The notes: a model not told the origin generated them from the sequence alone. A stretch of 64,000 nucleotides of DNA from Pseudogymnoascus destructans (GCF_001641265.1 NW_020167525.1:1-64000), one strand, 5' to 3'; counted from the first letter of the stretch, positions 43,734 to 56,029 are shown. Program-made: numbers and translations.

Positions 43734-46406
43734 GTGAGCGATCGAGTTTCGGCCCCGACAATGTCTCTAAACCCAGAGGAGCGGCGGCGTCGCATCTCCA
43801 AGTCCCCGGGCCGTGCATCCTCCCCACCCGATGACTACTCTCCACCTCGATCATCGCGCTACGGTGAGCCCAAAAGCTCGCGATACTACGACGACGACGA
43901 CGATGACCGAGACCGTAAGCGCGGAGACCCCTATGACTATGACGATAGGAGCTCGGCGCGCGCACCGCGGGAGCCCTGCGACAGAGATGACGGCCCGCAG
44001 TACGCCGAGGCTCCATGCCGCCCTCCCGCGTCGCATAAAAAGACAGCTAGTTTTGCGATGCCCGGCGGGTTCAGCGACGACGAGGAGGATCCCAACATAA
44101 GCAAATATGGCAAAAAGGAGAAGGATTACTACGGCGACAAGGGCTCGTCCCTGAGCAGGCGAGATGACAGCCCGCCGCCCCGCGATAAGCCACGATATGC
44201 GGACACTGAACCTGAGAGTCGCTACAAGAGGGACGTGAGCCTGCCGTACAAACCGCGGTATGCGGAACCCGAGCCAGAGTACAAACCGCGGTATGCGGAA
44301 CCTGAGCCAGAGCGCAAGCCAAAGTCGCGGTACAAGGATGAGAGCCCTCCATCGAAATCCAAATACGACGAGCCGGGAGCGTACAGCAAGCCGCGCAAAT
44401 ACTACGACGACGATAGCCCACCGCGATGGCCCAAGTATGCAACTCCCGATTCTCCTCTACAACCAAAATATGCTGCGCCAGTTGCGCCAGTTGCGCCAGC
44501 TGCCCCCCAACAGCCAAAGTACTCCGCTCCGGAGCGAGACGCCAAGCCGAAATACGTAACTGCAGACCCCAGTCAGAGAGGAGGTAATCCGAAATACTGG
44601 GAAGACAAAGATAATAACTCGGACTCGGATAGCGATGATAGGGACGATAGCGACGAGCAGGATGGCCCAATTGGCGACCGAAGGATAGATATTGACTTTG
44701 AGATCAAGCATGACCATTACGACACAACAGTGAGGAAGCGCGAGAAGCACAAGCACCACCACGAGTCGCCAAAGTATAACGAAGTGGCTCTTGTTACGAC
44801 GACGACGGATTCATCGAGATATGCGGAGCCGAAGGGGTGGGAGTATGCTCATCCTGAAGAGAAGATTACCTACACGAGCAAGACTGAATCATATACGGCA
44901 AACCCCGGACCTGATGCTTATGGTAGGCCAGCTTATGACAGGCCATACGCACCTCCGTCATCAAGCCGCCAGCCTGACCCGAGAGCTCCCGGAATTGGTC
45001 CTGGTCAGACTCAGGTCGTTACAGTAGAGCCTGGTAGAAGAAACCGAACGTCATCCAGTTTCGGACCAGGTGGACTTGCGCCTGGAGGAGCTGCCATGCT
45101 TGGTGTCGCAGGCGCCGCTGCCGCTGGAGCCTCGCTAGCAAACGCCCCGGGTTCGCCCATGTTGGAAGCATACAAAGGAACTTACCAATCCATGGGGCCT
45201 CTCACGATTACGTCCAAGCCATATGCCGACAATGCAGACGTGGATATACTAGAGATTGCACCACCTGCCTCACCTACCTCCAAGCGCAGACATGCGCGCT
45301 TCCATGATCTCGAGAATGAAGCTTCGATCTTGAAAAAGGCGCTTCGTGAGGCGAAGTCAAAGACATATCCCGACCCGCAGCCCTTCATTGAGATTCTTCC
45401 TTCGCTCACCCATGAGCAGATTTTTGATCTTCGCGCCGAGTATAAGAAGCAGGTAAAGACACCCGACATGAAAGGTGTGAATATCGCAAAGCACATCAAG
45501 GTGCGCCTAAAGGAGGATAAGTACTTCCTCAAGGCTTGCTACGCCACTGCACTGGGTCGGTGGGAATCTGAAGCGTACTGGGCGAACTCGTACTACCAGG
45601 GCTCGCAGACCAGCAGAGAACTACTGATTGAGAGTTTGATGGGGAGGACCAATGATGAGATCCGGCAGATCAAAGACGCTTTCCGCGATAAGAAGTACTC
45701 TGACAGCCTGACCCGCTGCATGAAGCAAGAGCTCAAGGAAGACAAATTCAAGAAGGCCGTCATGATGGTGTTGGAGGAGAAGCGAATGGATGAGCGCCCG
45801 GGTCGCTCGCTCGACCGCTCCTTAGTAGGGCAGGACGTGAGAGACTTGTACCGTGCCATTAAGTCGGAGCGAGGGGGTGAGACGTTGATGATTGGGATTG
45901 TCGTTCAGAGGTCTGACAGTCACATCCGTGAGATATTGCGCGTTTATGAGGCTTCATATCGCTCGAATTTCGCGAGAGAGATGCTGAAGAAGAGTGGAAA
46001 CTTGGTGGTATGTACAGCCCCGCTGGCTGTTAATTGAATATGGAAGCTAACACTCACCCAGGGCGAAATGCTGGCGCATATACTGAACGGCATCATCAAC
46101 CGTCCTGTCCGCGACACGTTGCTACTGCACCATGCGCTTACTCTCACCAAGTCTGATAGCTTGCGTGTCGACCTCCTTATTTCGCGTCTGGTTCGATACC
46201 ACTGGGACCGCCCTCATATGGAAGCGATCAAGAGAGAATACCGCAGCCGGTACGGCAAGGAGCTTCAAGAGGCTGTGCGGGAAGGAACGAAGGGTGCATG
46301 GGGCGAATTCTGCGAGGAGCTATGCGTGAAGAGAGTAGGGGATGAAGTGAAGCGGTTTGATAAGGTCGAGAGGATTGGGGCGGATTTTGCGAGGAGCTAT
46401 GCGTGA
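43734..46406 (+). CDS. annexin family protein with long disordered N-terminal tail
   Basis: Two exons, 43734-46007 and 46062-46406, 872 aa; the 54-nt intron is GTATGT..CCAG. Roughly the first 500 residues are charged and low-complexity, with RYAEPEPE and PKYA motifs, Asp/Arg-rich runs and Tyr-rich segments. Then comes a Gly/Ala patch and the annexin core of helical repeats (for example LPSLTHEQIFDLRAEYKK, ELLIESLMGRTNDEIRQI, SYYQGSQTSRELLIE). Annexins bind acidic phospholipids, usually with calcium; fungal forms with such tails have unsettled roles. ATGs at 43734 and 43761 both fit; the second has the better context. The C terminus is altered by a 77-bp duplication. Confidence 0.88.
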
Positions 46407-46454
46407 AGAGAGTAGGGGATGAAGTGAATCGGTTTGATATGGTCGAGAGGATCG
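46311..46454. repeat. 77-bp tandem duplication over the annexin stop codon
   Basis: TGCGAGGAGCTATGCGTGAAG begins at 46311 and again at 46388. Because 77 is not a multiple of 3, the second copy is read in another frame and supplies the present stop at 46404-46406. Confidence 0.85.
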
Positions 46455-47106
46455 AGGTGCATGGTGGCCCCAACGGGGGTATAGGCTCGAGAGATGATAT
46501 ACTTCGGAGGGATTTTTGATAGGGAAGACATGGGGAAATATCGTTCATAGTAGGCAGAGATATAATTCAATATGGCGTTGGCCAGGTCCACATCCACTGC
46601 TCTTGGAATCTTTAGCCCTTTCAGCCCCGGATGCCAGGGCAACGCTGCCGCGCTGCAAAATATAAATAATGTTTAAATCGTTAATTTACGCAAAGGTAAC
46701 ACCAATAACTTCTTCCAGTAGTTCTTTCGTCGATTATATTTACAACAGGCGATCTTTCGGTGAACTCCGCGACTTAAATCGCCCTTATTCAAGCTTACTA
46801 AGCCTCCATACTCGGCTCCTCCTAGAACGTAAGCAGAGCAGCCACATTGTCTTTCGTTCGTAACAAAGGCCAAGGAAAGAATTGGTACCTTTTTGTTTTC
46901 AAATTGATAGCCCGCAATCTAGATTCAACATGAAGAAGTTTTCATTCCGCTCGTTTCGGCCGTCAAAAGGTACGCTACTCACTTTCGTACACCACGGTCT
47001 TGGCAGACATGAGGGAGGATTCCATATGTGGCTGCCTCAATTCCTTGCCTTTCAGCCCCTTCTGGTTTAATACCTTCTCGGTGTTTAATCCGAGAATCTA
47101 ACTCCT
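46455..47106. other. intergenic, annexin to bZIP gene
   Basis: No gene recognised; small frames lack domains. Probably the annexin 3' end and bZIP promoter/leader. Confidence 0.4.
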
Positions 47107-48501
47107 ATGTGTGAACGGGGAATATATGTATCATCGGGCGGCAAACATACTGAGAATATCACTTCAGATACAGGAGGGGAGCAAGGGTCATCATCAAGTG
47201 ACAAGCAAGCTGTTTCGTCGAAGCGGAGAGAGCAAGTTCGTAAAGCTCAACGGTATGTCCCCACATGTCATCACTCCATGGCCGTAGCGGCCGGGCTTCA
47301 CATGGATTGTGATTCGCGTGCTTGACGGTAATCGAGAGGGTTACTATTGTGGTGCCCAATAGAGCTGAAATCCGATCAATTACAGGACACATCGCGAGCG
47401 CAAAGAAAAATACATCAAGTCGCTAGAAACGGAGGTACTACAGCTACGCACCAACGAAGCCAACTTGCTACAAGAAACGCGGAGCCTGTATGCAGAGGTT
47501 AGCCAACTTAAAAACCTCCTCACAGAACTTGGTGTCCAGTTACCAATCTTGGGTGCATCGGGCCTGGCAGAGTATGAATCTACCGCATTTCCCTCCAACT
47601 CGGTGGTGAGTATTCGGCAAGGCAGCATAGGACCACAGATACACGTGGGTCATTCAGCAGCAGATACAAGGCACCGCAATGACGGGTTTCATTTATCCGC
47701 GAATCTTCATACAGGCGGGGCTCAGCGTATTTTTCATAAAGAAGATAGCCAGACATCGGATGTTACTAGCAGTCTTCAATCCCGTAAGTTAGAGGGCGCT
47801 CTGTTTACGTCTTCTCACTCACTTTGCTACTCAGCTGCCTCTGGAGAGGTGTTATCATCTCCCAATGCCTACGAATCAGCACAGTCTGTGACAAGCCCCG
47901 AGAGTACGGCCGACCTCGACATGGAGAGCATCGGGGTAGAATTTGTATTAACGTGAGTTCCCCCATAATCCCTTCAGGTGGAGATCCTTGGTCAGTATGT
48001 GTATCTAATATACTAGACTACAGCCTCGAGAGTCCGTGTCTCGGTCATATGCAAGGAAATCCCGATGAGCCAGAAGCTCCCAGTGGACACGTTCTTACAG
48101 TCTCTGCGCCGCTCCTCTACCGAGCTCCCAGCATAGCTACGGGTCCCCACATCTGCACGACCACGCCCTGGGAGGCACCCGCTTCTGGGCTTGAACGGCT
48201 CTTGAGCCTATCCCAGGGTTTAGTACTATACGGCGAGGTCACGCCGGTTCAAGCATGGAATTACATCCGACGGCGCCTAGGGCCCAAGGGCCTTGAGGTG
48301 GAGAGGCTTCGGACGCTGACAGAGAAGCTGCTGAAGGAAGTTAGCTGCCATGGGTAAGTTGATCGTACTCCACTCTAGCAATGGTGATAGAGGAAGGATT
48401 GGTTACTGAATTAACTCCGATCTAGGTTTGGCGCCGTTGTTGAGCAGGGAACTTTTGAGGGCCTGGTATTCGACACTCTGCTAGTTGGACAGGTGGCTTA
48501 A
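47107..48501 (+). CDS. fungal bZIP transcription factor
   Basis: Four exons: 47107-47252, 47386-47952, 48024-48353 and 48426-48501, 372 aa. Introns of 133, 71 and 72 nt have GT-AG ends and keep the frame; the first splits the basic region. The basic region and zipper (about 39-85) read KRREQVRKAQR then THRERKEKYIKSLE, with Gln where the classical bZIP has Asn, then heptad-spaced Leu. The C-terminal half has the fungal-type block ending GEVTPVQAWNYIRRR and GFGAVVE. It should bind DNA as a dimer in the nucleus; targets are unknown. Frames taken without splicing break it into pieces. Confidence 0.85.
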
Positions 48502-48801
48502 AAGTTAGTTGATATTTTGAACAAAAGGGCGGCTGGTGCGTGCGTGAGTTCTGTTTGGTATCGGGGATTGAACCGGGGATTGGAGAGTTCCCCGTCTGAA
48601 TTGGGCTACATAGCTCTAGCTCTTCTCATATTGTAGCAACGCGTCATGATAATAAACAGGCTATACCATTTAAACTCGGTTTTTATTGAGACTACGATGT
48701 CAGACAAGTCATATTCCCTCACTTTGTGCTGGTTCCATGTGTTCCATGTGACATTTGTTCCTGATGCGACGTCTGGTTTGGCGATCCCCTTACCCCTGTC
48801 G
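48502..48801. other. intergenic, bZIP 3' flank
   Basis: No gene or repeat recognised in 300 bp before the solo LTR. Confidence 0.4.
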
Positions 48802-49013
48802 TGTTACTCCTTGTTTCTGAAAAGTCAGTGAGGTGCTAACCTCTGACTTATCCCTGAGTTCTCAGACTCAACATTTGTTACAACTTGTCTAAACCACTCC
48901 ACTACATCATACACCTGATTGCTGCGTTGTGGAATAGTCTAAGCTACGACCCACATAAGGCAGTGTGTTGTCTTAGTAAAATCATCCCTTCCTTGGGTGG
49001 CTAGATTCTCACA
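48802..49013. repeat. solo-like LTR family W (212 bp)
   Basis: TGTTACTCC..GATTCTCACA, matching 33392-33615 with a small deletion; followed by the same TCTGGTGCACCCAC segment, then by a pogo remnant. Confidence 0.75.
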
Positions 49014-49035
49014 TCTGGTGCACCCACAATTACAA

Positions 49036-49326
49036 AGGATATACAAGATGGGATGGAGGAATTGGGACCAGAAGAGGTTTTAAATGAGGTCTTAGAGGAG
49101 CATCTCAGCCAAGGCAGTACCCAAGATGATGACGAAGAGGAGGAGCAGCTAGAGCAGCCTGGTCAAGATGCTGCATTTACGAGGGTTGGAGCGTCTAGAG
49201 TCTATTCTTGATGCTTTAGATCAGGATAGCAGGGTGGATTATGCAAAATTCAGTATAGCGATATATCCTATAGTACGATATGATTTGTTGGCACTGAATA
49301 CATCGTCTTAGCGGCATTTGACTGTA
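49036..49326 (+). mobile_element. 3' end fragment of a pogo-like transposon
   Basis: Acid-rich coding remnant (GATATACAAGATGGGATGG onward) and a decayed right terminal repeat ending GACTGTA. It resembles 50768-51134 of the neighbouring element, so two pogo copies lie nearly end to end. Confidence 0.7.
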
Positions 49327-49334
49327 TCTATGTA

Positions 49335-51134
49335 CAGTAAAGCACCGTTATAACGATTATCGATTAAGCGATAACTTCATTATTGCGATATTTTTCCTGG
49401 TCCCGACAACACCACCATACAATTACCGATTATCACGATACGCAGCTCCCTTCCTGAATATCGCTTTATCCGTGCTATGGTGTTCCTATTCAGACCTTGA
49501 AATGACGAAACGATTTTCAATAACTATTGAGCAACGCCGGGCTCTACGCAAGTCAACAACACCCGAAGCCTTCTCAAAAGCAATGTATCGAATGGTTCTC
49601 TCAGAACTACGGCCATAAACTCAGTCAGTCGACAGTTTCTGAGTCTTTAAGCTCACATTTCGAAGATCTAGACAAAGCTATACAACCTACGGGATCACGA
49701 CTACAAGTTGGGCAGTGGCCAGAAGTAGAGCGACTCCTTATTATATGGCAGCAACGAATTCAATCGCGTGGAGGCTTTACAAGCGGTAATATACTACAAG
49801 AAAAGGCTCGAGAGATTTGGCAACAACTACTGAACGACGATAATCTACAATGCCCAGACTTCTCAACTGGCTGGCTCCATCGATTTAAAGCACGATATCA
49901 TATCAAGGTCCATACAAAACACGGCGAAGAAGGCTCTTGTCCAGAAACAGCAGAGGAGGAAATGAAGGCTCTACGAACTATCGCTGGTGAATTTCAAGAG
50001 GAGGACGTTTATAATATGGACAAGACAGGCCTATACTGGAAGATGATGCCGTCTCGAGGGCTTGCAACACAAACGCTTCCAGGATTAAAGAAGGAGAAAA
50101 CTCGAATGAGCCTCGTCTTTTGTGTTAATGCTTCTGGAACTGATCGCCTACCTGTGTGGATGATTGGACAATATAAACAGCCGTGCGCACTTCGAAATAT
50201 CGATATACCATCAATGGGAGGGCAATGGCGTGCGAGCCAGAAGGCTTGGATGAATACAACAATTATGAGCGAATGGCTTCACGCTTTCTATCGACATATT
50301 GGAACGACTCAACAAGTTCTTCTTACAATGGATAACTTCTCAGCTCATAACACTGCTCTTGAGCTTTGTCCTCCTCCAACAAACATACGTATTTGTTGGC
50401 TTCCTGCTAACAGTACTAGTCGATTCCAGCCCCTTGATCAAGGCATCATTCAATCATTCAAATGCCATTATCGACGACAGTGGCTCTCTTTTATGCTTGA
50501 TGCTTTTACCTCAGATTGAAACCCACTCGAATCGATGAATCTACACTTTGCGGTCCCATGGATTCTACAGAGCTGGAATCATTTTGTCACAAATACAACA
50601 ATCTACAAGTGTTTTCGAAAATCTACACTTGTCAGCATTCCGATTGCTCTTCCGATTCCAATTACTCCTCCAGGTATCAACAAACTCTATGAACAAGTTA
50701 CATGAGCTGGCAATATTCATGACATTATGGCAATTTCTAACTTTCTAAACCCAAGCGACGAAGAAAGGGATATACAAGATGGGACACCAAGCGAGGACGA
50801 GATTCTACAAGAGGTTATTGATGAGCATCTAGGTCTTCAGCAAACTCAAGATGATGATGAAGAAGAGTTGCAAGAGCGCTCTTTACATTCTGTGAAGAGC
50901 GCTCGTCAAGCACTCCAGGTTCTGATTGAGTTTACTGAAGAACAAGAGGCTCTTCAATCAGACTATTTACGAGGCCTCGAGCATTTAGAATTCGCTCTTG
51001 AGGCATTAGATCAAGAGTCACGGGTGCAGAGTACGTTAGATAGTTGGATTACATAAGAATCAATATAGCGATATTATCATTATAACGATATATTCTGCTG
51101 GCAGCAAATACATCGTTATAACGGTGCTTTACTG
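49335..51134 (+). mobile_element. pogo/Tigger-like DNA transposon, 1.8 kb
   Basis: Terminal inverted repeats of about 23 bp start CAGTAAAGCACCGTTATAACG and are flanked by TA at 49333-49334 and 51135-51136. It holds one degenerate transposase gene. Confidence 0.9.
49502..51056 (+). pseudogene. pogo-like transposase with frameshift and two stops
   Basis: The ATG at 49502 begins MTKRFSITIEQRRAL. A shift near 49550 moves to the frame that holds a CENP-B-like DNA-binding region and the DDE core: aspartates in YNMDKTG, LLTMDNFSAHN and QPLDQG, the last two 35 residues apart. Stops at about 50517 and 50706 (both TGA, likely from TGG) interrupt an otherwise continuous frame to 51056, which ends in an acidic, coiled-coil-like tail. 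All three catalytic residues survive, so decay is recent or the element was mobilised in trans. Confidence 0.85.
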
Positions 51135-51136
51135 TA

Positions 51137-51420
51137 ACCGCTATTCAAGAGCGCCTGTTAAACTCCACCTGAACCGTTTTTCTTGAAACCGGGGCGCTAT
51201 GACCATTCTTGCCCACTAGTAAGCCACCCCCTTTTGCCGGGTGAGCTACCCTTATTTAATTGGCTGTAATCCTTTAAGGTAATTACAGATATGATTTCAC
51301 GTTTAACTTGAGATAACGTATCACAAGAGAATGATGCAACCAAGCGAATGATACACTCTGACGCGACTACAACAATACCAACGAAACACATAACCAGAAA
51401 GGATATCCTAGAAAAATGAT
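51137..51420. other. intergenic between transposon fragments
   Basis: No gene recognised. Confidence 0.3.
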
Positions 51421-51700
51421 GAAAGAAATATTGTTCTAGCCCTCCAAGATATGCAAAATAACGCAAAGCTAAGCGCCCGAGCGGCTGGAAAAATCTATTC
51501 TGTTGATCACCAGAAGCTTAGTCGCCGTATGCATGGTATGCAACCACAACGCGATATTCAAGCCAATTTGCGGAAATTGACCGACCTAGAGGAATCAGTC
51601 CTTAGTCAGTACATCCTTGACCTAGCTGTGAAAGGATTTCCTCCCTAAGTGTCTATTGTTAAAGATATGGCAAATCGATGATATAGCTAGGATCTCGACT
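51421..51700 (+). mobile_element. 5' fragment of a Fot1-like transposase gene
   Basis: Encodes about 80 residues matching the first part of the transposase at 16224-17879 (KIYSVDHQKLSRRM, RDIQANLRKLTDLEESVL), ending in a stop at 51646-51648. The rest of the element is absent. It retains only part of the DNA-binding domain. Confidence 0.8.
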
Positions 51701-51930
51701 CCTTGCCCCGACATGGCCCAGTTAGCAAATACAAAACCAACTCCGCCGCCAACCCACTCTAACATCTCTAAGCTAACACGAGAGCAATTGTACATCTAAC
51801 CTTGGTCATCAAAACCGCGCTCTTAAACCAAACTCCTTGATTCATTAACCCACCATGACAAAGATATCCATCGTTTGTCTTATTATGCTCAAGTGTAACA
51901 CGAAGACCCAAACACCGTCCCCTCAATCCC
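51701..51930. other. 3' flank of the Clr5-domain gene
   Basis: No feature recognised. Confidence 0.3.
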
Positions 51931-53994
51931 TTACTCGTTCTTCCAGCCCTGCATCAACTGCACAGTAAAAATGGGTTTCACCCCGTTAATAGCCGCTAGG
52001 TACGCATCAAGCTCCTCGTCATGGTCGATCTGCAGGTTCATCTCCTGCCCATTACTCTCCTTAACAATCCCCTCTAGGCGCACCGGGATGGTGCCGGGGT
52101 ATTTGCTCGTCGCCAGCTGCCTCAGCTCATCCACCGACACGCTGCTCAGCGTGCTCACCCAAAGTCTCGAGTTCGGCTGAATATCAGAAGCGGGGTGAAG
52201 GCGGAAGTAGACAGCAATCGAGTTCGCTGGGTTCGGGAAAGCCGCTTGCGCCGCCTGCGCTGTGTACTGCTGGTCCGCGTACTGTTGCTCAGCATAGCCG
52301 TGGTGGTCGTGGTGGGAATCCATGAGCGATGGGTCGTTGGCAGTGGCAAGCAGTAGCGAGGGGTCAATCCGCATGTCATCGTGGTCTGGCATGAGAAGAT
52401 GAGACTGGTTATGCCGGGCCAATGCCTGGGCCTGCGCTTGCATGTGGTGTGCCTGTGCTTGCGCCTGGGCTTGTACCTGAGCCTGAGCTTGCGCTTGGGC
52501 ATGGGCAGCGGCCTGTACCAGGGCATCGTGAGGACCCGGCATTGGGTACTGTGGGATATCTTCCTCGCGGTCATTGGTGAAGCTCTCCATGTTTTGCGGA
52601 ACCCCAGCTGTGAAGTTCGAGTCGAATTTCTTCTTCCTCGTAGGGTCACGCTTGGTTTGGTCGTCGCGGAGGCGCTTCATGACATCTCTGCAAAGGACTT
52701 CCATGGCCTTGAGTTTTTCCTGGCGCTGCGGGTCAGCTTCGCCAGGTGCGAGAATGTTCGTTAGGAGCTCAGATTCGTCAATCCATTGTTGCTTGAGTTC
52801 GCGCCAATGGTGGTCTCCTGCCTCCAACTTGCTTGTAAAATGGTCTGCCTTGAGAGTCTGGTAGAAGGCGTTGCGTATTTGCCGCGATTCCTCGGGGTTA
52901 ATACCGAGGGCATTCTTTGCTTCGGCGATCGTCATCCTGCGCTCCAGCGTACGCATTCGCTTCGTGACGTCTGTGCAAACGACATCCAGAGCAAGCTTCT
53001 TCTGCTCTTGATTATCAGTCTCCTGCCAGAAGACTTGCTGCAGATGCGGGCTCTCCTGTACAAGCCGGGCCTTCACAGCCTCCCAACGTTCCGGTCCCGC
53101 CAGAGTCTTCTTAATAACATCCGCTTCCTCACAGATTCTCTGGAACCGCGCTCTAACATCGCGGTACAGAGCGCTGTCGAGGCTCAAGAACGCCTTACTC
53201 TCATCGATCGTCGTCTCCGACGGGAACCTTGGCGGCCCAGGCGGATCAGCAGGTAGCCCCGCCCAACCCCTCGTCCTCCTCCTCCTCTTCCTGCTCAACC
53301 ACCTAATGGCGCTCTCCGCCTGCAGCTTCTGCAGCCTCTCCATCCTCTTCGCCAGCACCTCCGGGCTCAGTTCCGGACTAACAGCCCTATCCCCATCCTT
53401 CTTCGCGGGCCCCCCCTCGCCCTCCTCTACATCGCCCTCGATCTGCTGCTGGCTGCCCGAGCCGTCATCAAACAGCGCCTGCTGCAGCTGGTCCATCACA
53501 TCCTCCTCCGACTCGCGCTTCTTGGCCTTCATCCCGTTCGGCACGCGCAGCAGCCAGCGATTCTTGGCGCGCACGCGCATCAGCTCGCGCTCTTTGATGT
53601 CGAAGCCGTCCTCCTCGTTCAGCACGCGCAGCATCTCGCGCTGCGATACGTTGCGCTCCCAGAGCTCCTTCACCCGCGCCACTAGCTCGACGTTTTTGTG
53701 CGCTGGGTTTTGTTTCGAAGGGAACTCCCACCGCTTGAATTGTGTTTGGAACGCCCGTTTACTGTAGCCACACATACAAAGTCAGTCCACCGTACATTCA
53801 GACCACAAGAACAGGCAACACAGCTTGTCCTCGGGGTATGGCAGCTGTAACGCCCATGGGGGGGGAGCAGGTACACACCTCGGCGCAAACTTATGGTGCT
53901 CCTTCATAAACTCCATAATCTCCTCGAGGCTCTTCTTTTCCTCAATATAGAGGCGGTAGCAGAGCTCCTCTTTGTTCTCCCAATCGTACACCAT
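51931..53994 (-). CDS. Clr5-domain protein with internal helical repeats
   Basis: Two exons, 53994-53879 and 53761-51931, 648 aa. The 117-nt intron (GTGTGT..ACAG) rejoins the N-terminal Clr5 domain: VYDWENKEELCYRLYIEEKKSL, then KFAPSKRAFQTQFKRW. Clr5 domains are DNA-binding-like and common in fungi. After a basic/acidic linker, two related blocks of about 110 residues follow (each ending in a VC.DV.KR.R pattern, near 305 and 400), then an Ala/Gln tract (about 456-489) and a C-terminal segment of alternating strands and helices (about 550-640) that looks PB1- or ubiquitin-like. The function is unknown; a nuclear regulatory role is inferred. Confidence 0.82.
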
Positions 53995-54401
53995 TTTTGC
54001 CTCTATGGGCCCACGCCGGGCGTTGCCTCGGGGGGAATGCGCGATGCGCGGTTCTGGTGCGGTATGCACGGTAGTAGGGTTCTGGCAAAAGTAGTCGTAT
54101 ACGGATACCTTGATGGCCGTATGCAGATTCAACGGTTGATGTTTTGCGTTGTGGGCTCCCTTCGATCGCTGGTGAACGGCAGGGAAGAGAAGTCACTGAT
54201 GGCAAACTTCGCACGTGATGGGTTGTCACGTGGCTCGACTTTTCACTTTCACTAAAGGATTATCACTGTTGATGAATGAATACTTAAAAGGCGGAAATAT
54301 ATACATGCCATCGACTTTTATTACATTATCCATTGTGCATCCTGACACGCCATTAACTCCCCTAATATCACCCATAATATCCCCATATACCCATCATCCC
54401 T
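53995..54401. promoter_or_regulatory. intergenic, Swd1 3' end to Clr5 gene promoter
   Basis: 407 bp between two minus-strand genes. It should hold the Swd1 terminator and the Clr5-gene promoter; no specific site was identified. Confidence 0.4.
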
Positions 54402-55905
54402 CTAAGCCGAACCCTTCACAACCTTCTTTGCTCGCCCGGTCTTGACCTTCTTAGCCAGCGCCAGATTCTCTCTCTCTAGCAATTCTTCCTCCCTCGGTGT
54501 TAGCGGCGCCTCTTCCCTCTTGCCCCCAGCTCCCGGGCTCTTCCTCCTCATCGTCCCCGTCCCCACCATCACAAACTCATCCTCGCTCTCCGCATCTCCC
54601 AGATCAAGCAACACAGGCATGCGCCACCACTCCTCGCCCAGCACTTTCCTATCCACCGTCCGCACATCCACGGCTTCGTTCTCCCCATCCAGCATCTGCT
54701 GCCGCCGCTCCTCCTCGGGGTGGATATCGAACTCATCCTCTGCCTCTTCATACTCTACATTCTCCTCCACCTCCGCAAAGTCCGGTGCGAGCGCCGACCA
54801 TCGTTGCGGACTGATGATGCTCCAGATGTGGATACGCCCGCTCTCGAGTCCGCACGCCGCGATCAGCGGCCTGCTCGGGTGCCACTCCACCACGCCGTGC
54901 TCCTCCTTGGGGCCCTCGAGGATCTTGACCAGACTACCATGGTTGCGCTCCCAGATGTAGATGTCGTGGTTGTTGTATGTACTCGCCATGACGTACTCTC
55001 CCGACCCGCTGAACGCGACGTGGTTCCAGCTGAGCCGGTTGACCACGTCCTGGAACTTGTGCTCGACCTCAAGGTGGATCTGGTCAGCGTCTAAAGTCGC
55101 ATTGTCAAGTGGTGGGAGGTGGATTGTGCGGATCACACGGTCCTGTGCGTTGACTACCATGTCGCGCCCTGATGAGGTGAGGCGCAGGTAGATGACCACG
55201 CCAGCACTGATCTTGGTTGAGTAGATTGTCCTTCGTGTCGCGGTTTCGATTATGTTAAGCCAGCCTTTCGATGTGCCCGCGAGTATATGCGAGCCAGACG
55301 CCGTAAAGATAGCTACAGTTGTCGTCTGCTTCGCATCCTGCGCCACCTGCTTCTCGCTCAGCTTCTCGCTTTCTTCGCGTGTGCGCTTGGGCACCGATGA
55401 GAACTTGTAGCTGGTATCGTTGCGTAGGTCGACTAATAGGGGTTGGTTGTCGAATAGACTCAGTACAGCCAGATGACTATTTGCTTGTTAGCTTCATCCA
55501 CAGCATCTCCCCCGCGTCACTCCACCAGAAGGATAGCATGTACTCATCCGCCGACGACAAATCGGCCAAATACACCATCCCACCACACCTCCACTCCCCC
55601 TCCACACCCCCCGTCTCCAAATCCCACAGTATAACCTTCCAATCCTGCCCCGCGCTCAACAAATACCGCCCATCCTTACTCCAGCTCAGACTCTGGATCT
55701 GCCTTGTGTGCCCTCTCAGCTTGCGCGCTATGCCCTGCGTCTCCACATCGATAACTGTCACCACACCATCTACGCGCCCCGATGCAAGTAGGTCGCCTGC
55801 CCGGTTGAAGCGCGCGCACGTGCTGTGGCCGCTGCGGAGTGAGGCGGTGGTAGTGTCCGGGTAGTCGAGGGAGAGGACGAAAGGGTCGATTAGAGAGAGA
55901 TTCAT
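54402..55905 (-). CDS. swd1: COMPASS complex subunit Swd1 (RbBP5 homologue)
   Basis: Two exons, 55905-55544 and 55476-54402, 478 aa. The 67-nt intron (GTACAT..GCTAAC..AAATAG) joins SSAD to DHLAVLSLFDNQP and gives a continuous WD40 propeller. Hallmarks: MNLSLIDPF start, CARFNRAGDLLASG, GHTRQIQSLSWSKDG, DVVNRLSWNHVAFSGSGEY, WHPSRPLIAAC, WSALAPDFAEVEENVEYEE, then an acidic tail with the EDEFDIHP motif and a basic C terminus. Swd1 is a core subunit of the histone H3 lysine-4 methyltransferase complex, nuclear. The 'EENVEYEE..FDI' hinge is what contacts Ash2/Bre2 and the SET subunit in homologues. Confidence 0.94.
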
Positions 55906-56029
55906 CGCGGTGGGCGGGGATGCATAGATTCGTGTTGCAGTTCAGGCCGTGAGTATCAGACTAGAAATGGAGTGCAGGTTGTGCTCGTATACTGTTTCTG
56001 TCTGATGTTCGCCACGGTTCTGAATATTG

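Noticed and set aside
55319..55864. Plus-strand frame of 181 codons
   Set aside because: Antisense to both Swd1 exons and the intron; no domain.
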